DNA of 64,000 nucleotides, taken from the NCBI GenBank assembly GCA_947652115.1, contig OX393567.1, positions 24,562,050 through 24,626,049 on the forward strand. The letters run 5' to 3'. A program made the position numbers and the translations under genes. Every line of letters starts with the position of its first letter. Positions within the stretch are counted from its first letter, which is position 1. The notes below the pieces were generated by a model, which was given only the letters and a program-made list of their open reading frames with translations, made no database searches and was not told where the DNA came from. The DNA is from Blastomussa wellsi (taxonomy: Eukaryota > Cnidaria > Anthozoa > Scleractinia > Plerogyridae). Shown here one piece after another: positions 22,501 through 35,896 of the stretch.

Positions 22501-25500
22501 GATCTTATCAAGACTTAAGCTCTCAAGCTGACCCCACGAGAGAAAATTGAACTTGAAGTTATCCATATTTCAATTAAAAGGGACATTTCGCGTTAGTCGA
22601 AAACACAATAACACACGCTTTGAGCATTCTTACGAGGTTTGACATTAAATTTCTCGAGAATGCGTGGGGTCACCTAGAGAAATGAATTACAGTGAGATGT
22701 TTTAAACAATATTCAAAAAGTTACCGTGTTGTGAGTAGATATTTGGTAAATAATGTTTGCACTTATTGCTCGAACTTTGAGCGGAATCCGTCTTAAGCTA
22801 ACCATTTTTATTAACCCTTGTTAGGTTCAATGCTCAATGAAAGTCGAAGAGAAATTTTAAAGAACCTATCATGGAAGGCACAGTTTAGTCTAAATTTTTC
22901 AAGTTTGACAATTGCAATCCTTCTGAAACTTACTAATAGACAATATTCGTATTCTCCGACGGCCCTGGGGCGAGAGCACTCTAAACATGAATGCGAGGCT
23001 AATGCGGGGAACTTCGCTCGGAAATACAAAGAAACATGAGGAAAATTACAGCTCGGGTGCCGGAAAACCAAAAAGCATTGAAAGGCTCTCGCCCCAGGGC
23101 CGTCGGGGAATACGAATATTGCCTATTGGAAGGCATTTTAATTTTTTTCTTTGTTTATTATGTATAGTATATGAAATAATTCTTTGTTTATTGCTAACTC
23201 TTAGGCATTTTTCTTCCTTAATGAAATCTAAACTAAAGGCAATTTTATATGGGAGGGTAATGCCCGAAAGAAAAACCAATTATTATAACTTGCTAACATC
23301 AAGGGAACTGTATGAAAATTCATCTGAAAGGACATGTTACACTAACCTTATTCAAATACTCAATCTTGAAGGCAGAAGCTGATCCTATTCTCATGTTTCC
23401 TTTATTCATGTAATTACCCATCTTTAACACCAGCTGAGGAAATCAGACAGGCATAACGATTAAAAAAAGCAAGGGAACATTAAGACACCAAAATTCAGTG
23501 AGTTTTGGTTGCATTTTTGAAAGGATAAATTCAAAACATGACACTGTACTTTTAGGTTCTGGAAAAGGAGAAGGCAAGGGGAGCTCTAAGCAAGCGGTGC
23601 AGCCGGATTTGACATAAAATCTTTTATTTTTCCTTCATGTTTGACCACAGGACGGCTGTCTTCTTTTTCACGTAAATGGCACGTTCTACGAGGGGGGATG
23701 AATAAGGGTACGCGAGTCCGCCAATCCGTGCTCTGTTTTTGGCGAAATCCGTCATTCCGCCACTATTTTCATTCAAATCCGCGTCCACATTTCTTGAAAA
23801 CTTTCTGTGTAATAGTTTCCTTTTGCGCAAATGTAAAGCGGTGGTTTGGGTCTCGTCCAAACAGAAAATGAACAACACGAGACCAGGACTGAAGATACAC
23901 CAAGGCCACGATCCGAACTTCATAGCATAGAATCCGGAATCCGAGCTAAAATTATCAGCAAATCCGTAATCCATCGCATTTTCGAAATCGCGAACCCGCT
24001 TAATGTTTCGCTGAAATTCGCAATCTGCAAGTACTTTTGAAGACTAAATCCGTTGATCCCCGAACCTATTCACCCCAATCCCACCCCTCCTCTACCATTG
24101 AAATCGTTCCAAATAAAATCAGCACCATACCTCTAAGATCTTTTGCAGCTTAGGACTTTTCCTGAGTTCTTCTGAAGCATCAAGAACCGATTCCAGGTCC
24201 TTCAAAAAAAAGAAATAAATAAACAAGAGGTCAAAACTTGACAAAAACCTACATTCAGTAATTTTTTTACGGTACGCTCTACTTACCGGCTTTATCTCTT
24301 CCACTTTGTCCGCGAAACGAGCCTTGAACAGCAGAGCCTTCAAACGCTGTTTATACCAGGACACTTTGCTCATCTGCAACAGAGAAAATTGCACAACTTT
24401 CAGCGTTAATTGTGTTTTCGTTAAGCTTTGTGCAAGAAGAAGAAGGTTGTGCGCGTCATTTGGCGGGAAAAGCGTCGCAGGGCGGTGTCACTTTAAGTAG
24501 CTCTGTTATGGATGACACAGTTTGGACATTTAGCTAAACTTTTTAAATTTTCAATTACAATTCATCGTATTCTTCCTCAATGGAAGCTATCTTTGTTCCT
24601 TCTCAGATTACTGTTACCTTTTTGGTGTTTTTCGGCCTTGGTAAATTATATTTCAAGGCTTCCTTTGATTTGAAGTCAATCTTATACATTAACAAAGATG
24701 ATTTCATTTATGAGTATGTTAGACAAGTCTCGTGTTGTTTCCTCAAAGACGAGTCAAACGCCATTATTTCCATACAAAGCTCGAACTAAGATTTAAATGT
24801 AATACTGAAACACAAAAAGACAACGGTTTTCTGAGTAATAATATAACTATTCACAACTAAGTCATACGTACCTCGTAACAAAACCTGTCTGCTTTGTCCA
24901 GCTTGGAAACATCGTCTGCAAAGTACTTAAATTTCCGAAGCTGAAATAAAAACGGACGAGAAACATATTTGCTGCTACACCAAGAAGCGTTGAGCAAGTC
25001 CAAACGTATTTAACCTGGCAGGTGGCCTGGATAGGGATGTAGTAGGAAGGTAGAGCTCGGAACAAAGCAGATCTTATGTTCAAGTAATGTCAATGCTTTA
25101 CAGTGCAACTAACTCAACCGGGCCACCTCAAACATTTTTAGCCAATCACAAGACGAATTCAGGAGACCAATCACAATGGGGGTACAAAATTTACCACTGA
25201 TGAAAAAACTTTGGGTGAAACGTTGGGTGCAATACAAAAAAGATGAAACTTTAGTTATGCATGACCGGTATTAAAGCTTGGAGATTGTGGGGCATGAAAT
25301 AATTTGCAAGGAACGCAACATACATGTAGTTACAATAAATATAAATCGCAACTGAAACAAATCCTCGTGGTGGAAAAGCACAATGGCACTCGGCTACAAT
25401 TCGTTCTTCGCAGTTGACAGTTGTTGTTTTAAGAGCTTAGCAGTGTAATGGTTTGTGTTTTCCTTACTTCTTCTTTATCCGGAGCATATGAGAGAAGCTG

Positions 25501-28500
25501 TCTCAAATGAGCCTCGCTAAACTTCTTTTCATCCATCGCCAAAAGCGCTTGTTTGATCTCCTCGAATGGTATTTTCAAGTGACCCAATAAAATGGCTGTT
25601 GGTCAAATTGAACACAAACTTGTGAGTTGTGAGCAAAGACAACAACTACAAACGACAATAAACACAACAACAACAACAGCTAAAAGACTTATTACTTACA
25701 GATGTTATAACATTTTTTTGGATTCATCACTGCTGGTTTCTCTGGCTTCTTTTCTTCTTTGCCTTGACAAAAAAAAGAAATATTATTATAACTACTTGAC
25801 GTGCAAGAAATTTTAATGGTGAATTATTAATTAAGGAAAAGAACTCACCTGAAGCCTTCTGTATAGCACTGAAACTCTGCTCAAGTTGTATAAATTCGAT
25901 GATTTCTTCTGATGGCTCATTTTGCCCCAACTGAAAACAAAAACAAAAGTTAAGTTGCAACGAAAAGTGGAACTGGGGAGCAAACATGTTATGAGACAAT
26001 GAAAGAGCATGCACTGAAGACAAAACGATTACTCTCAACAAATTCAATTTGAAGCAGGAAACCAGGCTTGGAAACAACTCTGCCAAGGTTTAAAACGGAA
26101 TAACAAATTTTACAATTTCGTTACTCACAATCAGTCTCAAATGTCTTCGAAATTAGCCATCCTTGCTCTTTTTTTTGGCTTAAAACCAACTATAGTATAA
26201 TGTTCTCATCTCAGGAAAGTATTATTTTGAGGTTTCTTTGATTTAAGGGTAATTTTAGAGACCGAAAAACATTCATTCTTTTAAAACCTTCTCTTATAAA
26301 CTTCTTTGTTCTTGCGCGCTAAAAGGGAAGTATTGTTGAATTTTTGCGCTCAACGCTTCAGAGACCGTACCTGCGCCCAGACAGTGTCTTCCAGACCAGC
26401 AATACTCAGCTTTTCCCAGTTTACTCTCTTTAGCTGCATTTGTCCAGGTACGTTTCCAAGGCCGCCGATAGAAGGCGGAAGCGGAACTGATGGTGGAGGA
26501 GGGGGTGGCGGGGGTGGCGGAGGGGGCGGGGGTGCTCCCATGGGGGGAGGTGGTGGGGGAGAGGTGGAACTTGTGCTTGTGCCTTCTTGGTTCCCTGGGA
26601 AAACAACACAATCCATTTAAGTAGTCCTGCCAATAGTAGTTCTTATATCGAAAAGAGAGTTCTGTGGACGAAAAAAGAGTTCTTATCGAAAAAAAGAGTT
26701 CTTATATCGAAAAAAGAGTTCTTATCTCGAAAAAAACGTTAAAAGCATTTTCTTTACAGGTATCTTGGTTAACCCGCTAAATTGCTTATCAATAAACAAG
26801 CTCAAAGGAGGCAAACGTCACACGTTCAAATTGGGTCTGGATTTTGAGTAAATAAAACCTAACAAGTGAAATGTAGAGCTCAACATACAATTTCTACACG
26901 CTTAAGTTACATTTGTTTTCTTATTATCATTTACAAATCGTTCTCTTCTACTAAAAGCTGATTATTTAACAGAATAGCGCATTGCAAGAGTTATACCATA
27001 CCGACTCCCCGTACGTTACGATTGCTTGAGCCAAAAGTCGCTTACCTTCAGTTGGATCTCCGTAACTAAATCGAATACTCAAATTTCACCCCAGATTTCT
27101 TGAGCTAATTTTCGTTTCAAGAAATTGGGACTCCTTTCACCTTATGATTACAATCTACATAGCACCAGTATGTGTACCTTTTGTTTCTTTTTCTTCTTCC
27201 TTGTCTTTTCGCCGTGCTTTTACAGCAGCCTCCAATGGATTCTCTGCTTCGTTTGGCGAGCTTGGTTCACTATCACGATCTTGATAAAAAATAAAGATAT
27301 TAAGAAAACAGAATGCACATCTCATCAAGGAAAAAACAAACAATTACTTAACAAATTAAAAATACATTGTCAAACAGGGAACAGGACAGAAAGTCTGCGA
27401 TTCGGGCCGAGAACAATTCTTAAATGTAAACTTATGAAGCACAGAAGATCCATGTTTATTTGTCATTGACTGCTGTTCGGCGTTGAGTTTTTCGCGCATA
27501 CATATCAACCAATCAGCGATGGTGCACAGATCTTTATGGAGCTACGTCATCACTGTAATCTCAGACGTCACTTGAGCGAGGAAAAAGATGAGCGTGAAGG
27601 AAAACTGCATTGCTAGTGGAGAGAATTAGCAATAATGATAATAATTAATTAAAATATTATTAATTTCACTATAGATTATTCACCTCCAATCTCTTTCATT
27701 TCCAATCTCATTTTCTCACTTTCTTCTAGCGCTTCTTTTGTCTCCATCAACTCCTGTGTAGTAATCGCCAGCTGATGCTGAATTTTCTCCACAGAAACGC
27801 CAGATGCTTCACTGGAACCATCTCCAATACCGCTATCTCCGCTCACTGAACGTGGGGTTGAAGTGACGATTCCAGTACCGGGGGAGGCCTGGGTCCCGGG
27901 CTCGGGTGAGGATGCTGTTATGGGGCCATGATGGACTTGTGCTTGCGTTTGGATGCTTGTTACACTAGATTTCCTTATTTCATCCGCCAATAAAGCATCC
28001 GCCAGCTCTTCTGTCGAAGGAGAATTAAAAATATCAAAGTTTGACCAAGATAAAAAATTAATGTCACGAACAGAAATTCAAAATTATTCTTGGAAAAAAT
28101 TTCCCAGTGCCTCTTGTACCACAGACAGGATTTTACGTGAGTGCCGATGGATGGTTTTTGGGAATTCTTGCGTGAGGTCATTCAAGGTCAGCGATTGGAT
28201 ATTTCGGAAAAACTCATACATGCAGCTCAAAATAGGAACAAGAGTGTTGATTAACTGAAATTTAAGAACTCAATAAATTGAGCTCGCTCCCATATAAATT
28301 ATGTGGCTTCTTAGCTCATTTGGTAAAGCATCACACCGGTATCGTGGAGGTCACAGGTTTGAATCCCACTGATGCCCTGAGTTTCTCAGGCTTCTTCTTT
28401 CTGATTGGCCCATATAATGTATATACTTGACACGAAATTTATTGCATAATAAATCCTACCAAGTCCTGCAAGTTCAAGATCCACATCGTCATCATCCCAT

Positions 28501-31500
28501 CCGGAATCTGGGGTACCATTTCTGGATCTTGTGTCACGCACTGGCACAGTATCCAGGTCCGATCCTGCCGAAAGATAGCAAACCAGTTACAGTGTATTTA
28601 TGGATTTAATATCCTGGTATAGGTTTCTATTTTTTGCCACTTTAATTTGTTAGTGGCAGCAACATTACTGCTCAAGTTTACTGTAAAAACCTAATAATAC
28701 TCTGCAGGAAACCTCTCTGTGAAAGCAAAAGATCTTTTCAATTATTCTATCTTATACATGTTCTATATGATGTCAATTTAATTTTTGTCAGGGACATTAC
28801 CAAATTGCTAAAGCAAGTAATTTACTTACAGTTGGATCCACTTAATTATGTCTAGGATTGAACACAATTGCAAAATTAACAAATTTTACGTTTGTTCGCG
28901 TTTTTGTAATTTTTGTGAAAATCACAATTTTAGTTAAAGGGTCCTCCTTAGTTTCGTTGAGGGTCCTCCTTGAACTGCCTTCAAGTTGACATCTCTTTTC
29001 GCAATTCTGTGAAATTTCATTATTTTTAGTAATTTCCGTAATCGTGTTCAATCCTGGACATATCTCGCCTGATCAAATCAACGATGATTGGAGAACGTGC
29101 TACCTACCATAACCAAATCCTGGACTAAGACGGCCCCTGACGGCACCTGATGAAGGCCAGTTACCATACGGCTCCTCAGATAAAACTACAAAATTTAAGA
29201 GTTCCACACCATCACATGCAAAATCTTCAATCTGATTGGAGCTGCATAATAAATGTCTACATGCGATACTATTAATCAGAACGAGACAAGTGACAAAGCT
29301 AAGTGACTAGCCAGTGTGGCAGGTGTAAAATGGGAGGGGAGGGAAGGGAGGGAGGGAAAAATACAAAAAGGAAAAGGAGAGGGAATCGATTCCCTTGCCC
29401 TTCCCTTTTTGATGGCTACATTAAGTCACAAAAATGCAAGTAATCGTCCCATTTACCTGCCCCTGGCGTGGTGTTGCGAGGTCTTGGTGCATCTGCAAGC
29501 CGCATGGCCTGCACTCTGTACAATACGTCAACAACTTCATCATTGTTGGTGTCCAGACTAGGAACAACACCAGCTAGAATGACAAACAAACAACTCACAT
29601 CATGGGTGGCACCAGCAAGCTTTGATTCATTTGGAAATGTACAGAAACTACGCACAGAACATTAATTTTTAGTTGTTAAGCTGTTTTCACTTGAACGCCA
29701 AAAGCAATTCAAGTTCGCTTTGGTCGTGAGTGGTTTCAGACTGCTTTTTGACTGCTTTGTAGGATGGTCTGCGCCCTTTTCTGTGATTGCCCCCCCCCCC
29801 CCCTCACCCGCTTTCTGACTGTTGTTCATGTACAAGTTAAAATAAAAGATTATTATTAATATTTTTGACATACTGTCCATTTTCCTTGAGATCATCCTTG
29901 CAGCAGCTCTATCAAATGCTTGCTGCTCTGCCTCGGGAAGAAGTTCACTCAAGTAGTGCAGCATCTGAAGCTTAGCTCCGTCATCCAGAACAGGCTCCAG
30001 TGCGTTGATAAGTCTTTGCACATTTCTGTCTTTACTGTACTGATTAAGGCTTTGTTTAACAACAAGTTGCTCACCACGTGTGAGAAGTTGACTCATCTGT
30101 TGAACATTAACAATCATGTATTTTAATTAATGAAATTATCCTGTCTCTAAAGCAATCGGTACATGTTGTGTGAAACGAGCTACAAACAGTGTACAAAGGT
30201 GTTGGTTTTTTTGCAACTTTTCAAGCTTTTAAATTATTGTAAGCCACAGTAACTTCTTGGGGATTAACATTCGTCAGGACTGGCCTGCCAGACTAGTATT
30301 AATGGTGTATTTGAAAATGCGATCTTCAGGAGGGTGAATACAATTTAGGAATACGCCTTTTGCAACAAACGGTCACATGGTACAAAAAACGCCATGCTGG
30401 AGGGCAAGCTTATTATTATTCCTGCACTGGGACAGCCAAACAAATTGACTTTATCCAGTCAAGCTTGACATTTCTTTGTTTTGGATGTACCAGTGCGGAA
30501 ATACCAATAAGTTTGCTCTGTGACCGTTTGTTGCAAAAGACCTATTGACTGATCTGGCTGAATGGATTTGATTAATGATGGTATTCTCTAAAGGAATGGA
30601 CTGCCTGGGCCATCAGCCAGTTCTGGCCAATGCACTGCATTTCCAGACTCAAGCCTGAACATTACAATGTTCAGGCATTCTACATAGAATTATTTAATTT
30701 ACATCTACATAGAATTATTTAATTTAATTAACGAAAGTGAATTTGGGCATTCTCAATTCTATTAAAATTGTGGTGAACAGTGCTTGTACTTTTGAATGTG
30801 ATTCATAATATGACAATGAACAAGATTTATACATTATCTCAAAGGTTATAAACTGTACTGTACCTGGATTTTGAACTGCCTGCCAAGTGATCGAAGATCA
30901 TTCCTGTTATACCCTGCTCCATTCATGAACAAATCACTTCTAATGGAGTAAGCCTTTGACGCCATAGATGAACACCTTGACACTGTTGCAGGTCTTTCAT
31001 TTTCAAATGTGACAGACAGTTGTGATGACTTGCTTGATGATGGAAGTGATGACAATGATGACTGGTGTTTTAATGCACTCATAGGACGCCACTGAACCAA
31101 TAGGGTTGGCTGTGAGCCACTTCCCTTCAAAAGCTGCACTACGTGATGGTGTGACTTTCCCCTGGAGTGAAACACTCAGACATTCAAGTTAGCTGTTAAT
31201 TAATGATTACTAATTAAAATTAATTAACAAACTAACTGACTTACGGACTGAATGACTGACACAAGAGGGTTCACAAATCCTAAAAGCTGTAGTCATGTGA
31301 CAGTAAACTATCATGCTTTTAAAATTGACATTTTTAAAATTATACTTGGTTCCTGTCTTTTCAGCATGCAGTGCATATTAACAATGTAATAGTAATTTTG
31401 TCTCACCTCACATTTAATCCATTTATTTCCAAAATGTGGTCACCAGCCTTTATCCCAGCCTGTGAAGCTGCTCCTCCTAAATTAAAGAGATGCGTACTCC

Positions 31501-34500
31501 ACTGAATTCCAAGCAACTTATTCTAAAGTCTTGGTCCTTTGTGGTGAACCGTACTATTTATTATGTTTTACACTAAAAACCTTTTGCTACAATGTTTTCT
31601 AGCCTGATGCCTGGGAACTGAAGAAACAGTTGATGACAACATCGTAACTCAATTTCCAGTCAATTAGCTGTGTCAAGTGCACAATCATGTTTGTGTCATT
31701 AACATTTTATTCATCTCCAAAATTGAAGTCCGAACATGTTTCTTGGACATTTTACCATGTTATCCACTACCCTGATCTGTCAGGACATGGTTTTTTATTT
31801 TTATTTTTTTTCTTCCAAAAAAGGACACCATGTTTTCCAGCATACAGTATGTTGTAATAACCTACTCAATAATAAAAGACCTTGAATATAAATTTCTTGT
31901 CTGAGATCAATTCACTCAATGCAGGTTGAGTGATACATGTAGATACTATTAGACAGAAGAGGTTACCTCTATCCACAGTTTTGATGAATACCGGGGAACT
32001 CCCACTCAACGTAAAGCCAAACCCTGCACCAGGTCCCTCTCTTCTGACCATGACAGGCCTGTGGAAACAACAATAAAATATAATTATGATCACATCAGAA
32101 TTCATGCATTGCAGGAAATGCGCTTGAAAAAGGTTGGACTCATTAATGGAAATAAAATATCAACTCCTTGAAATGACAAAAAATGTAGTAAACCAACAAT
32201 TTATTATTAAATATAAAATTTTAATAATGACACATGCTACATGTACATCAGGTGGTTGATAAACTGACTAATAGATTGATTGATTGATGGACAGTCAGAG
32301 AGACAGATGATAAACAGCACTAAGCGACTAAGTGACTGACTGACTGACTGACTGACTGACTGACTCGGACAGACAGATTTCCAGATGGATGGAGAAGAGC
32401 TGACTGATTGATTGACTGATGCACAGAGAAATGGACAGACAGACAGACAGACAGAATGATTGAATGATTGCATTGTATAGAAATAATGACAATGTAACAC
32501 ACTTTTCAGACGCTTCATACATGCATATACTTGCCTTGGAGGTCCTGCAGTTTTGGCTTGTGTATGTTGCCTTGCCATGCCCTGGTACTGATTACTTGTT
32601 CCAAGTGACCAAGTGCTAAAATAAAATAATTGCACCATAACAGTCTTGTATGTGGGGTACAAATGCAGAGTTCTTCATGTGCAATTCTTCAATTACAAAA
32701 AAATTAAATCTAACCAAACTGACAGAGCTTAAGCTTGTTTCTGTACATTATAAGTGTCTAGGTGTAATTTGATCCACCACTCCCCTCTTCAACCAATGGC
32801 CAGGGCTAGAACTCGGACTGTTAGATCTACATGTACATTGCAAGTCTAGCAAACTTTTAAATGGTCTTGGATAACAATTATTTTCATTGGTTACATGAAA
32901 GTTCTGCAAGTACTCAAATGTAAACTGGAGCATTGCTAAACTTACCCAAACCGTCCAATAGCACCAGTGTTATCACTGTTGTAATCTGCGAATTCCAGGT
33001 CAGAAGCACTTGAAAAATCCGGAAAAATGTTTTCCTCAGCAGGCTGTCTTTTAGAATGCATAATTTCACCATTCATTCCAATAAGGATGTCAAATAATGG
33101 CTGTTCACCTTTGGGAATGAAATTTCTAATAAGAGAAAACAGAGATTGAACGATTTTAATTAAACAGAACAAACAAAATGGAAACATGACAGATTCAGTA
33201 TAATTTTAATTGCAGTGTATCATTCTGTACAGAACGTCATGTACATACACCTATAGCAATTCTAAAATGACTGACTACTACCCAGCACTGAAAATAACAT
33301 GGTCAGCCATTGGACAATAGCTGGCCAAAAGTTTTTCACTTCTGGTGAAATCTCAAACAATGGGCATTACATGTACATCTGGTTGATAAATATTTGCTGT
33401 CACAGTTCTCCTAAGTCATAAAACAAATTCTTTTTTAAAAATAATAATAATTGTAGTCGAGATTGAAATGTAAAAAGAAAGTCAAGTGAAAAATAATTTC
33501 CTAACAAAAGATGGTGGCAAAGTCAGACATTTGTGTTTCCAAGAAGAAAAAGTATTTCTAGCCTTGCTTACTATTTACATTTATTTGAAACTTCACCTTA
33601 TGTCTCTCAGTAATTTCCTTTCTACAGGGGTCCTTAGGATTCCTTTTAGGCTTTGTGCTAGCTGTTCAATGGACCTGTCTCGTGCATACTGATTGAGGGC
33701 CTTGATGAGTTGCTTTTTGGTAGTTTCATCACCAGCTAGATAATAATTCATCTTTAAAGATAAAACAAAATACAAGTGAATTTGGGGAATATCTTGCTCA
33801 GTTCTGGAGCTACATGAAGCATGAAAATAAAAGAAACAGACAAGTTGAAAAGCCCTTCTCTTGTCTGAGCTTTATATTGTCACAACAATTTCACCACCAG
33901 GGCTCAAAACAAACTTCAATTTCAGTTTGCCCTTAGGACAAGCAGCTCTCAAATTTTGCATCTAGTTTAATTACTTTTTTTAAGATTTAGATGGCAGATG
34001 ATTTGCCTGGGCGCTCACTCAAATATACTTATTCATAAACCCTCAGATCATTAAAAATACCCCCATGGCATGATCAATATTAATCATATTAATCAATAAA
34101 TGATCAAGGATTCATTTAAACAGCCTTAACTACTTTAATTTGTTTCAGTAAACTAACAACATGAACTGCAGCTATATGATTTTCATGTTTATTACCTTTA
34201 TATGATTCAGTCAATTGTTTACTTCAGGTGTACATTACAGTTACAAGTTCAACCATATTGTTGCTGAAAGTTTACTTCAGTGCAAACAGTGTGCTAGACA
34301 GTATAACCAGCTAATACAAGAACTGATAGTTAATAGAAACTTCTTTATTTATAAAGCACCTATCAATATCAAGTCAGAGCGGAGGGGGGGGGGGAGCAGG
34401 GCATAAAGTGTAGATGGGACATTTGAACTGAGTTGAGATTTTCTGGGGCAGGGCATTTGTGGATGGTCAAAAGAATCACTAAAGGTCAATAAAAAGTTGC

Positions 34501-35896
34501 TAGAAAGTCCACTAAAATGGTCCAAAGTACCCAATACAGGATGACAACTACATGTAATTACGTACTGTCAAATCCCCCATCTACGTCCGGATTCCCCCCA
34601 GCCCCCCTTGGGCTTAACAATTTGATAAGCGCACAAATGCAAGTCTGATCACTGACGTGGTATGATGCGTATACCTGTAATTAAAGCATTTTAGTTCAAT
34701 TCTGTATATTACACTCAAGCTGCATATGCTTACCCTAAGGATTGAATCAAAATACTTTGATTTTTTTTAATTGTTGAAGTTTCATGTAGCTCTTTGATAG
34801 TTTATTTAGAAAATGATATAGAAATAATATATCTGTTTACAGCATACAATGGCTCAGGAATATTTAACAGAATGAATCTATATCAAATGCCTCAAGTACA
34901 CGTACCTGACCGGAAAATGTGTTCTTTAAACAAGCAAAAATGAAACCTACTACATGTAATTCATTGCCTGTATGATCTAAAAATATTACGATATTAAAGA
35001 TATTCCCATTTGTTAAATAAATTAAACAGTTTAATGGTACGTTTTAAAACAACAAAGCTACTGTTAGTAATATTGCAAGTGCACACAGAAATACTGTATA
35101 AAAACTGAAAGTTGAATAATCAATTTCACTGAGTTGTTTATACGTTTCACTTCTTTCTTTAATACTATACCACAAGAAAGCTGCTGAGACTGCTAAATGA
35201 GAATTAGTGCAAAGTTGTGTGAACTAGCATATAAAAAGATTTACCAATTAAAACAACCATACTTCACAACGGAGGACAAGAACAAGAACATAAGGACAAG
35301 AACTTTGATCAATGATAAATAGCAATTTACCAACCGACCTGAACGAAGAAATCTCTAGCTCTTCTATACCGCGAAGAAGAACTTTTTCCTCCAGAACGTT
35401 TATCAGTTATCCCGATGTCTGCAGCTCCTGCAATTAGGACCATGGAAATAGTTGGTCCACACGTATCGATCATTTGTCCGACTTGATCCTCATTCACATG
35501 TCTCAAGTTTACGCCATTTATACGAAGAATAAGATCGCCGCGCCGAATACCGACATTTTGAGCCGGGCTTCCTTGCTCCACTTCTGCAATGAACACGGGT
35601 CCTTTGCCGCGTACCGCAAATCCAAAGCGACCTCTTCGACGGCGAAGATCGAACGTTCGAATCCGAGAAATTACAGCGAGCGCTGGAGGAACTGTCCGCG
35701 ATCGTTTTGCTAAAAGGATTATTTCTTCTTTGCTTAATCCTTGAACGTTCTCTCCATTGACTTCGAGTATTTGATCGCCAGGTTGAAGTCCTGCTCTTTG
35801 TGCAACGGAATTCTCGTCGACAGACAAGATCACAACAGGCGCACGTCCACCGACGGTGAAACCGAAAACTTCGGGCCAATTTTCGTTCGTTTTCAT
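16949..35896 (-). CDS. GRID2IP: delphilin-type formin: PDZ x3, HHD x2, FH1, FH2, long Pro-rich tail
   Basis: Exons, 5' to 3': 35896-35339, 33751-33597, 33125-32946, 32615-32535, 32058-31967, 31476-31407, 31161-30864, 30096-29874, 29573-29457, 29185-29108, 28564-28460, 28010-27684, 27279-27178, 26594-26371, 25930-25849, 25762-25700, 25595-25468, 24940-24872, 24373-24287, 24199-24131, 23433-23347, 22321-22192, 21784-21738, 21048-20971, 20578-20414, 20026-19955, 19528-16949. Phases close to 2088 aa. Two N-terminal PDZ repeats (WPEVFGFTVGG, GRFGFAVRG) are followed by a harmonin-homology domain (about 187-245), a third PDZ (about 325-405), a second HHD (479-552), FH1 polyproline (about 806-840) and FH2 (about 850-1215) with MGNYMN near 1042. 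The first PDZ closely resembles human delphilin. FH2 assembles actin, and PDZ/HHD bind receptor tails and scaffolds. Intron 4 uses a GC donor and intron 1 a weak GTCGGT donor. Human delphilin is about 1211 aa, and the excess is largely the last exon. Confidence 0.9.
22085..22147 (-). mobile_element. tRNA-derived SINE head (family D) in a delphilin intron
   Basis: On the minus strand the segment reads CTGGCTAGTTCAGTTGGTAA (A box) followed by GGTTTTGGGTTCGACTGGA (B box). The downstream body (about 21945-22085 on the plus strand) contains CATTTGAAGATGTCATT. It shares weak blocks with about 56225-56330. It lies in the intron between the exons at 22321-22192 and 21784-21738. Confidence 0.5.
22941..23121. 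mobile_element. foldback element with 37-bp arms in a delphilin intron
   Basis: The left arm begins CAATATTCGTATTCTCCGAC and continues GGCCCTGGGGCGAGAGC. The right arm is its reverse complement with one mismatch. The total is 181 bp with a short non-coding loop. Confidence 0.7.
26638..26737. repeat. ~20-bp minisatellite in a delphilin intron
   Basis: Four to five imperfect copies of AGAGTTCTTATATCGAAAAA lie head to tail directly upstream of the FH1 exon. Copies differ by small indels (TTATCGAAAAAA, CTGTGGACGAAAA). Confidence 0.7.
28304..28400 (+). mobile_element. tRNA-derived SINE (family C) in a delphilin intron
   Basis: The sequence TTAGCTCATTTGGTAAAGC (A box) is followed about 30 bp later by CAGGTTTGAATCCC (B box), then CTGATGCCCTGAGTTTCTC. 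Introns on both sides remain intact. It is inserted opposite to the host gene. The 3' end is not defined. Confidence 0.55.
32275..32455. repeat. GACT/GACA microsatellite cluster
   Basis: Runs of (GACT)n at about 32331-32365 and (GACA)n near 32434-32453 sit in a purine/pyrimidine-biased stretch of a delphilin intron. The Ser/Val/Gln-rich open frames on the minus strand here are products of the repeat and not genes. Confidence 0.8.

Noticed and set aside
32237..32662. Ser/Val/Gln-rich minus-strand frames
   Set aside because: They are produced by GACT/GACA microsatellites. Only 32535-32615 is coding, as a delphilin exon.
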